The position numbers and the translations under genes are program-made. A stretch of DNA of 64,000 bases from Diphasiastrum complanatum (lineage: Eukaryota; Streptophyta; Lycopodiopsida; Lycopodiales; Lycopodiaceae). The notes under the pieces were generated by a model. That model saw only the letters and a list, made by a program, of their open reading frames with translations. It ran no database searches and was not told the DNA's origin. Where the stretch lies: the NCBI GenBank assembly GCA_029204225.1, contig CM055100.1, positions 4,852,213-4,916,212 of the forward strand, read 5' to 3'. Below, piece after piece: positions 55,729 through 64,000 of this stretch (its first letter is position 1; the number at the start of each line of letters is the position of its first letter).

Positions 55729-56410
55729 TGTAAAAATTACAGCAAATAAGGATCCTAGAACACTTGAAATGATGAGGGAAACAATAGATTATGATTTCAT
55801 AAGATTAGTACAAGTTGAACCATCAAAATCCATCAAAAATCTATGCTTGAACCTCACTAAATGGCCCAAATCCTTGAAGAAGGCTTCACACGTGTGAAAG
55901 TACGGCCTCCCACAGTCTGAGTACTGTACACCAGACCTACATTAAATCCTATAATCATTAGTAATCACAAGTACTCAAACAATTATGAACATAGAGAGCA
56001 ATTGCACCATTATGAGAGAAAAAACATGAAATTGCTTGATTGATTTTGGTGAGATATCATCACCTATATATACATGATCCATCACGGTTTTGGGCAGGTA
56101 TGAGTAGCCCTAAACCTATCCCTAATGCTAATTTTGGTGGATCTTTCATCCCTACCAAGTTAGGGTTGGAATCTTGGAGATCCCTCAACAATGCAAAAAT
56201 TACCAAAAATAGCTCCTATTTTTTCTCCCTTGTATCTAAGCATAATTTGGACTCATTCCAAAGGTTCTAACACTTAGGTCTACTTGAGAACATCCTTATG
56301 AATGGAATCCTATGCTATTTGGCATGTGTGACAAGCCACATCATGACCATCTAACTATTTACAAGTCATATGACCAAAACTAGTCAAGCTAGAATTGTGA
56401 ATTTTTAACA
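55729..56410 (-). repeat. Copia 3' LTR, minus orientation
   Basis: TGTAAAAATTACAG..ATTTTTAACA, 682 bp, preceded in element direction by the polypurine tract CTCCTCCTC (56411-56419, reversed). TTCACACGTGTGAA is at 55885-55898. Confidence 0.75.
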
Positions 56411-56424
56411 CTCCTCCTCACTAT

Positions 56425-57333
56425 CTAGCTTGGTTCAATCATTGCTTTACTAATCACTCCAAGTGATGATCTGAACTTCATAAAAGGTGTCTTTTGAAGT
56501 GGCTTAGTAAGTAGATCAGCTACACATTCTTTGCTTGGAACATGCTCCAAAGCAATCTCCTTGGCTTGCACCATTTCTCTCACAAAGTGATGGCATATCT
56601 CAATGTGCTTAGATCTTGCATGGAAGATTGGGTTAGATGCAAGGTGTTGGGCTGATATATTGTCATTGTAGATGATTGGTGCCTCCTCTGAATCCATGAT
56701 CTTTAGTTCCACCAATAATCTCTTGATCCAAAGTACCTCCTTTGTAGTGGTTGTCAAAGCTTTGTACTCGGCCTCGGTTGAAGATAGAGATATAGTTTTT
56801 TGCTTTTTTGAAAGCCATGAAACCACACCTTCTCCTATGAAAATTGAATAGGCACTTGTTGATTTCCTATCCCTCTTGTCCCCTGCAAAATCTGAATCAC
56901 TAAATGCATGAAGGTTAATCACATCTCCTCTATATAGAATCCCAAAATCCAATGTACCCGAGATGTATCTTAGAATCCTCTTAGCCTTTTTCCAATGGAT
57001 ATTCAATGGCTTTTGCATGGATTGGCTCAACCTACATACACTAAAGCTAAGATCTGGTCTAGTTATAGTGATCCACATTAAGGAACCTATAAGTTTCCTA
57101 AACAAAGTGATGTCCATGAAGGATCTTTCATCATCTTCATTTGGCACTTTTACATCTTGCTCCATTGGTGTGTCAACACTTTTGCATACTTCCATCTTAA
57201 ACTTCTTCAAAAGACTTTGAGCATAGTTTACTTGACTTATAAAGATAAAATCAGACCCTCTAAGTACTTCTATGCCTAAGATGAAGTGAAGACACCCTAG
57301 ATCTACCATCTTGAACTCTAAGGATAACCGTGT
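56425..57333 (-). pseudogene. Copia RT end and complete RNase H
   Basis: An open frame from 57309 to 56425 (294 codons) begins after the RT active site: VDLGCLHFILGIEVLRG, TPMEQDVKVPNEDDERSF, FRKLIGSLMWITITRPDLSFSV. RNase H follows with AFSDSDFAGDKRDRKSTSAYSIF, VVSWLSKKQKTISLSSTEAEYKAL, NDNISAQHLASNPIFHARSKHIEICHHFV and DLLTKPLQKTPF. The acidic RNase H residues appear intact (Asp of SDSDFAGD, Glu of STEAEY, Asp of YNDN). It ends abruptly at about 57333, where the LTR of another element starts. Confidence 0.88.
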
Positions 57334-57334
57334 G

Positions 57335-57849
57335 ACCTATGAAACTTATTTCAATCTGCAAAAAGGGATGAAACCTTAATTCTGACAAGAATGAAGAATC
57401 GATGCTTAGGGCATCTACTTCGTCTACTTCTGTATCTGTCTCTTCACTCATCAACGTATTCACCCATCGTCCTCTACTTGAATACACAAATGGTATCCAG
57501 TATATATACATTATATTATAGGTGTGCAGATGTGGAAAGTACAGTGGATGTGCTGTCTGTAAAAGATCGTGGGTGGCCACAGTCATTGTCTAGTCTATTA
57601 GCGTAGCTGCATGGGGTGAGCATGAAAAGGTGCGACGTCAGTCAGTGCTAAAGTGACCGTTGGTGATGACGTTTTGCCTGTCACCATAACCTATGTAAAA
57701 ACATAGTGTCGCGATTCTTTTGTCTTTTATTCGTCTATGCAAATTTGCGTGTAAATATGCAGGCTGCATGACAACGTTAGTAAATATGCAGCATGAATGG
57801 AGGCAGATTAAAATGGGATTTAAGGAGAGTAGAAGTGATAAATCCAACA
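57335..57849 (-). repeat. Partial copia 3' LTR, minus orientation
   Basis: In reverse it starts TGTTGGATTTATCACTTC (57849), matching the LTR at 310, and continues with the GGCCACCCACGATC block that matches 650-670. The distal part is cut by the neighbouring copia. The polypurine tract in reverse, a CCCCCCCCCTT run, is at 57850-57861. Confidence 0.7.
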
Positions 57850-57861
57850 CCCCCCCCCTTA

Positions 57862-59020
57862 ATCTGGATCTATGAATGCCTTGATTTTCAGACTGAGCAA
57901 TGCACAAAATTTGTTGTGTGCATTAACACTGAGTGCTCTCGTGAAGATGTCTGCAACCATGTCCTGCGTTCTGCAGTACGTCAAGCTCACCTCTCTGTCG
58001 AGAACCTTGCCCCTAATGTAGGGATATCTGATCTCAATGTGCTTACTCGTAAAATGAAATCTAGGGTTGGCTGATAAGGCAATAGCACTTTGGTTGTCAC
58101 AAAATAAAATTGTAGGGCAGTACTAATACAGATTGATGTCTGACAGCAAATTTCTCAACCAAAATGCTTCCTTAATAGATTGAGAAGCAGCAATGTATTT
58201 TGCTTCAGTAGAAGAAAGTGTGATAGAGGTTTGCTTATGACTGTTCCACGAAATAGGACCGCCGTTGAATAAGAATGTAAATCTAGATGTGGACCTACAA
58301 TTGTCTGCATCTCCTCCCCAGCTTGCATCAGAATAACCACTGAGCTGATGAAGATTGTTGTTGCTGACATCTCCATAGCAGATGCATTGGTCCATGGTAG
58401 CTCGAATATATCTCATGACTCGAATAAGAGCCTTCCAAGCAAGCTTGGATCCATTGGTGAGTGAGCTAATTTACAATTCATCAAATTGTATATGTTAAGA
58501 AAATTATGAAGATACCTTTGTTGAGTGATGTAAATCAGTCAATTTGCTCTGTCTCTGTGGATTTGAATTCTAGATAGAAGTGAGCTTCGCCCAAATCAGT
58601 CATGTCAAATTTTGAGAAAAACATCTATTTCAAATTTTTAACCATATTGGTATTGTTGCTGAAGAGCAACGTATAATCCATGTACAAGGTGATGATAATG
58701 AAGGATTGCTGCACTGACTTCAAATAAACGTTGCAATCAGTAGTGCTTGGTTTAAATCCTTGTTCAATGAGGAATGTATTGATCCTCTGAAACCAAGCCC
58801 TTGCAGATTGTTTCAAGCCGTATAGTGCTTTGTGGAGTTTACAGACATGATTCTTCATGCCTTCCAGAACGTATCCTTTGGGCTGGATCATGTAGATATC
58901 TTCTTGTATAACTCCATTCAGATAGACTGTTTGTATATCAAGTTGATGTACTTTGAGGTCGACAACTACAACATAAGACAGGAGCATTCGGATCGACAAA
59001 TGGACTAAAAGTCTCACTGT
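57862..59020 (-). pseudogene. Copia RT and RNase H of a different lineage
   Basis: Reverse reading from 59017: VHQLDIQTVYLNGVIQEDIYMIQPKGYVLEG, LHKALYGLKQSARAWFQRINTFL and ITLYMDYTLLFSNN, where YVDD has become YMDY, losing one of two metal-binding Asp. A frame-broken segment (58625-58416) leads to RNase H: LSGYSDASWGGDADNCRSTSRF, GGPISWNSHKQTSITLSSTEAKYIAASQ, and toward 57862 FATNPRFHFTSKHIEIRYPYIRGKVLDREV-like words broken by stops. YSDASWGGD and KQTSI set it apart from the SDSDFAGD copias nearby. It shares its LTR family with 310-1218. Confidence 0.8.
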
Positions 59021-59047
59021 AGTTTACATTCGGGATCTGGGTGAATG

Positions 59048-59712
59048 TGAAAATTGTCAACATTTCCTAGCTAGTTTGAGGCCTAAATTGGCTAAAATTG
59101 TAAATAGTTTTGGTTCTGGAGTTTCACACGTGTGAACCAGGCCACAATGTTTTTATTTACTGTATTTTTTCAGTATGATGAAGTGTCAAACTTCATACCC
59201 TTCAAAATGAGACCATTTTGATGTATTTTGGTCATATAAGCCATTTTTAGCTATTTTTCCTATATAGGGAATATCTAGGGTCAAGTACCTTCTAGAGAGA
59301 GGAGAGAGAGTCATCTTCCTCATCCATAAATAGTAGGGAAGTCGTGGAGAACAGGTTGGAGAAACCTTTTGTATGTTTCATTGAGATCAATAGATCATTG
59401 TCATTGTTTCTTCCTCCATTGAGAGCATTGTTGTGTGTATTGTCTTCAAGCTATTGTGTATGATCTTAGGTGCTTTCCAAAAGTGATAGGCTGATGTATT
59501 ATGGACTGTATAATGCTATTTTGGGCCGCACTTGATGTTTATGGAAGTTTCCATTTGTGATAAATGCTTTTTGATCAAGTTCTTTGCATTCTAGGTAGCA
59601 TAGAATGTGTTGCCAATTCCTAGCTTATGTAGTTTGGAGTGCAAGCATTCAAGCCAATGATCTTGGAGTTTAGATCCACTTAGGATCTGTATTTTTCACA
59701 TGGTATCAGAGC
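59048..59712 (+). repeat. Copia 5' LTR with primer site
   Basis: TGAAAATTGTCAAC..ATTTTTCACA (653 bp), then TGGTATCAGAGC at 59701-59712. It pairs with 53881-54534. TTCACACGTGTGAA is at 59123-59136. It starts the copia whose polyprotein begins at 60874. Confidence 0.88.
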
Positions 59713-60873
59713 TGGTTGGCTTCTATTTACAGTAAGTATTCCATTTTTGGTGATATTTGGATGTTTGATCAAGTTCTAGCATGATTTTGCATTGCTTTGT
59801 TGATCAAATCTTACTAACCTTTGTTTTGTGAGTTGAACTTGTGGATCAAAAGCATATTTCAGGTCTATTGAAGATCAGAGGCTGAAAAGAAACTATTTTG
59901 GATCAGATCATAACACCTAATCATTTGTGATTGTGAGGCTTGTGCATATTCAATACTAACAATGTTCTTTTCAATCCTATTGTTGACAATCTCCATTCTT
60001 GGATGAACACTCTCCTTAAGTGGATGAAACTTCTCCTTAAGTGGATGACAAATGCTCTTTTGAGTGAGTTGTAATTCTCCTAAAGGCTGAGCAAAGCTCC
60101 CATTTGGATGAAAGATCCCCTTTTTTGGGTGAACATATTGTAAGCTCCATTGTGAAGAGCATATTGTAAAGATTGTCATCAATTTTGGCATAAATTTTGG
60201 TGTACTTTGTTGAGCATGTAAGTAACTCTCCTTATGTAATTTGATTGGAGCATTTGCTGGAAGGTGTTAACCATTATGCAAGTGTGTTTTCAGGTTCTTA
60301 ACAGGTTGAGGAACATTCTCATGTGAAGTGATCTTAGATCTACATCTAAACACCAAGATTTGACAAGATAGTGAAGCTAGTCTTGTGATTCACTAAGTGT
60401 GCTCATTCATTCACCTCTAAATCTTGTATTTATCACTTGCTGGAGTTTATAAACTTTTAGAAGTGTGGTTTACATGTGGTTTTACAGGTTGAATCAATAT
60501 CTTAGTGTGTTGATCATATGTTGATCAAGTTTGTTCATTACTAGGTAATCTTGGCATCCTAGTTTTGGGTATTTTCTAAGAATGCAAGTAACTCTTTCAC
60601 ACCATAACTTGATTTGGTCACTTGCTGGAAAGTTTGAGAGCTTAAGCAAGAGTGTGTTCAGGTTGGTTTGATTTTGTAATCCATTCTTAGTGTGTGCAAA
60701 GTGTTGCATGTGTTTCAATCTTCCTTTCTATGCTTGGAAACCATCTAGGTTCAAGATAGAAGTGTTTTAGGGTCCTAAATCTTCATAGATCTCTTTATCT
60801 ATCATTTGTTGAGAGAAAAGTGAGTGCTAAGTGCTTTAGGACAGAACCTAAAAGTTGAAGAAACATTAGAATC
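59713..60873 (+). other. Copia leader with internal repeats
   Basis: This is 1.16 kb without a credible ORF. A unit of about 85 bp built on GTAACTCT..CTTGCTGGAAAG..GTGTKTTCAGGTT appears at about 60216-60310 and 60586-60670, and partially at 60433-60492. Shorter TTCTCCTTAAGTGGATGA repeats lie at 60010-60050. Confidence 0.65.
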
Positions 60874-63728
60874 ATGGCTTCCAATGGTGGGATCATGCTA
60901 GAGTCTAGTGAAAGGTTGAGTTCATCAAACTACTCTACTTGGAAAGTGAGGATGGAGTCCTTACTTGAGTTGAATGAACTCATGGACATAGTTGCAGAAA
61001 TTGAAGAGAGACCTCTCACACTTCAAGAGCAACAAAGGTTTGATAAGAAGGCCAAAAGGGCTCTTCATATCATTAAAATGAATGTTACAAATGAACTTCT
61101 CAAGGAAGTTGGAAAGTGTCAAAGTGCAAGTGAGGCATGGAATGCCTTAAAGAAGCTCTTTGAATCAAAGTCCACATCTAGGGTATTGACCCTAAGGAGA
61201 CAAATATTTTCTAGTAGGCAAAGAGAGGGTGAAAGTGATCATGCATTTATCTTGAGAGTTAAGTCCCTAAGTGATGATTTAGCATGCATTGATGAGAACA
61301 TAAAAGATGGTGAAATAGTCCAAGTTATGTTGAATGGTTTGCTAAATGAACATGCTAACCTTGTGCAAAGTTTTGCCATTCAAAGAGTCTTGCCAAGTGT
61401 GGTTGACTTGCAAGAAATCTTATTGGCTGAAGAACATAGGTTGCAATCAAAGCTTGATGGTGCATCCTTGCAAGGTGGAGGTGAAGAGGCTTTCTTCACA
61501 AAAGGCAAATTCAAGGGCAAAGGTAAAGGCAAAGGGAAATGGTCCAAAGGTGGTAACTTTGATCATGATGATCACTCTTCCTCTTCCTCTTCTACTAAGA
61601 ACAATAAGTCAAAGTTCAAGTGCTTTTATTGTGGGATAAAAGGTCATTTTGCAAATGAATGTTATAAGAAGAAAAGAGAGCAAGGAGAGAGGCAAGGAAA
61701 TCTTACAATAGATGAGGAAGAACATAACACATGTGAATCACTTGTTATGACTTCAAGTTTGTTAGCCAACATAGATGATAATGATCCTTGGTGGATTGAT
61801 AGTGGAGCCTCATCTCACATGACAAGACATAAGGAATACTTTACATCCTTATTGTCTTATGAGGGAGAAGGTAACATCATCTACACTGCAAATGATGGTC
61901 AATGTGACATCAAAGGCATAGGCACTATTCCTATTTCCCTTTTAACAAATAGGAAAGCAAATCTTGAAAATGTTTTGTACATTCCTTCAATCACTAAGAA
62001 TTTGCTTAGTGTAAGTCAAATGATTGACAAAGGACTTGATGTGGAGTTCATTGGAGATGCATGTTTGATAAGTAAATGTGGATCCTTGATTGCTCAAGGT
62101 AGGAGGCATGGTAAACTTTTCAAGCTTGATGCATGTGTGATCTCTAATCATGAAGGATGTATGGCTAGGGAGCAATTGACAAACCAAGAAGTTTGGCACA
62201 AGAGGTTGGGCCATCCCAACTTCAAATCTTTGGAGGTAATGGCAAAGAAAGAGCTTGTTCTTGGTCTCCCTAAAAGTCTTGTTGCAAACAATAGTGTTTG
62301 TGAACATTGTGCCTTGTCCAAATCTCATAGACTTGCTTATTCTAGATCTACTTCTAGATCTAAAGAAGCTTTTCAACTTGTGCATTCTGATATTCATTCT
62401 TCTAGTACAACTAGCAATGGTGGGGCAAAGATGTATGCAACTTTCATTGATGACTTTAGTAGGTATACTTGGATCTATCTTCTTAAAAGTAAGGATGAAG
62501 TGTTTGCTGCATTTGTCAAGTTCAAGAATGAAATGGAAAACCAATTCAATACAAAGATCAAATGCTTAAGATCTGATAATGGAGGGGAATACACCTCAAA
62601 TAGGTTCAAAGACTTTTGTATAGCACATGGGATTAAGAGGGAGATGTCTAGTCCTAGGACTCCACAACAGATTGGAGTGGCCGAGAGGAAGAATAGAACC
62701 CTTTGTGAATGTGCCAAGGCAATGAGACTACATGCTAATCTTGCTAAGTCTTTTTGGGGGGAAGCTTTAGCATGTGCTAACTATCTATGTAATAGATGGA
62801 CAAGTGCTTCCTTGGATGGTAAAACTCCTCATGAGGTTCTTTATGGTAGAAGGCCGAGTGTCAAGCATTGTAGGATCTTTGGATGTACATGTTTTGTCAA
62901 TATCACACTTGATGATAGAACTAAAGAAGATCCTTCATCAAAGAAGGGTGTGTTTGTTGGCTATAGTGAAGTAAGCAAGGCTTACAAAGTGTACATTCCT
63001 TCTACAAAGAAAGTTGTCATAAGTAGGGATGTCATCTTTCATGAAGAGAATGTTTCCAATGTTGTTGATGTTGATGTTGATGTGCCTACTATCATGATGT
63101 GCAAGATGTCTTGGATGAAGATGGAGATGCCACTCCAAAGCAAACTTCAAGGAAGACTCAAAGGCAAAGGGCTAAGCCATCAAGGCTAACCTATGATGAA
63201 AAAGGAAAGCAAGTGGTGGACAACTCTAACTTTGCTTTTCTTACCTCTTTTGATGAACCAACTTGTGTAGGTGAAGCAATTCAAAAGAAGGAATGGATCC
63301 AAGCCATGGATCATGAGCATCAAGCACTCATCAAAAGCAACACATGGAGGTTGGTAAAGCTTCCAAAGGACAAGAAGGCAATTGGTTGTAAGTGGATCTT
63401 CAAGATCAAGACAAATCAAGATGGATCAATCAACAAGTACAAGGCAAGGTTGGTGGCAAAGGGGTATGCTCAAGAATATGGTATTGACTATGATGAGACC
63501 TTTGCACCCGTGGCAAAGATGGTAACTATTCGAATCCTAATCTCTCTTGCAACTCTTTATGATTGGGATATGTGGCAAATGGATGTTACTAATGCCTTCT
63601 TGAATGGTGATCTTGAAGAAGATATTTACATGGAGCAACCCGAGGGCTATGTTTCACATGATGAGCCTAATCATGTGTGCTATCTCCAAAAGAGTTTGTA
63701 TGGGCTAAAGCAAGCACCAAGGAGTTGA
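60874..63728 (+). pseudogene. Copia polyprotein: gag, protease, integrase, RT start
   Basis: This is the best-preserved coding region. It is open for 771 codons (60874-63189), then shifts frame near 63090 and is open again at 63099-63728. Gag is residues 1-245 (MASNGGIMLE, NYSTWKVRMESLLELNELMD), followed by a GKFKGKGKGKGK basic run and a zinc knuckle CFYCGIKGHFANEC (Cys250). Protease: WWIDSGASSHMT with Asp309. Integrase: finger VWHKRLGHPN .. CEHCALSK and catalytic Asp506, Asp568, Glu604 (D-x61-D-x35-E). RT begins KSNTWRLVKLPKDKKAIGCKWIF and DMWQMDVTNAFLNG, then stops right after [10 protein letters not shown], where about 200 codons including YVDD are missing. ATG choice: first start in frame, about 1.16 kb after the primer site, matching the gag start at 14795. 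Apart from the frameshift and the deletion the frame is clean, so it is young. Confidence 0.95.
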
Positions 63729-64000
63729 TTCAGATTTTGCAGGTGATCAAATGGATAGGAAGTCAACAAGTGCCTTTGCAATCTATCTTGGAGATGGAGT
63801 GGTCTCATGGCTATCAAAGAAGCAACCAACTATCTCTCTATCTTCCACCGAAGCCGAGTACAAGGCATTAACAACATGCACCAAGGAGATTCTTTGGATC
63901 AAGAGGATGTTATTGGATCTTCACTTGCTGGAACCAGAGAAGACTCCAATCATACTTTGTGATAACCTTTCAGCCCAAAGCTTGGCAAGCAATCCTGTTT
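63727..64000 (+). pseudogene. Copia RNase H, cut by window end
   Basis: DSDFAGDQMDRKSTSAFAIYLGDGVVSWLSKKQPTISLSSTEAEYKAL continues directly from the truncated RT in another frame, then TKEILWIKRMLLDLHLL and CDNLSAQSLASNPV up to the window edge. It removes RNA from RNA-DNA hybrids in the intact element. The metal-binding Asp and Glu of the visible part are present. Confidence 0.9.

Noticed and set aside
61987-62544. 185-codon minus-strand ORF
   Set aside because: It lies opposite the well-supported copia integrase. It is a shadow frame.

Overview
The window is plant nuclear DNA of the kind found between genes in a large, repeat-rich genome. The evidence is a dense, nested and mostly decayed set of Ty1/copia and Ty3/gypsy LTR retrotransposons. 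They use primer sites complementary to plant initiator-tRNA-Met (TGGTATCAGAGC) and tRNA-Asp (TGGCGCCG..). Two short host-like gene fragments have GT-AG introns of about 95 nt. No bacterial operon, rRNA gene, CRISPR array or intact cellular gene is visible. I cannot name the species.

Layout. 1-3030: copia gag scraps and two copia-type LTRs. 3031-5326: the 3' end of a host-like gene (4946-5326) with a 378-bp miniature LTR retrotransposon (4377-4754) upstream of it, probably in an intron. 5385-13550: pieces of a gypsy family (B) with a TCTCGACCG minisatellite, a gag remnant, and a long coiled-coil ORF that is also present as an inverted copy. 13549-15545: a copia LTR plus gag. 15770-17185: a minus-strand gypsy integrase. 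17190-36240: one large gypsy element (A, Athila/Tat-like), interrupted at 24434-29766 by a 5.3-kb LTR element that has its target duplication. 36241-40040: gypsy RT piece, second host-like exon pair, minisatellite and an LTR-like piece. 40211-53842: interleaved copia and gypsy fragments and a (CT)n tract. 53881-64000: several copia LTRs and pol pieces, ending in the best-preserved copia polyprotein (60874 onward), which runs off the window.

The most notable object is the miniature element at 4377-4754. It has 153-bp TG..CA LTRs, a 72-bp interior made of little more than primer site and polypurine tract, and a perfect 5-bp target duplication. Each LTR contains a complete 72-nt tRNA-like cloverleaf with A- and B-box sequences. 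The closest precedent I know is Cassandra, whose LTRs carry a 5S rRNA promoter. Other points of interest: clusters of direct and inverted CTCTCGCA motifs before both the gag ORF and the downstream extra ORF of gypsy A; a family of unusual ORFs in a non-autonomous copia-type element; and a shared CACACGTGTG palindrome in many LTRs.

Most coding regions here are broken by stops, frameshifts or deletions. LTR boundaries were set by eye from TG..CA ends, primer sites, polypurine tracts and paired copies. Family assignments rest on motifs, not searches.
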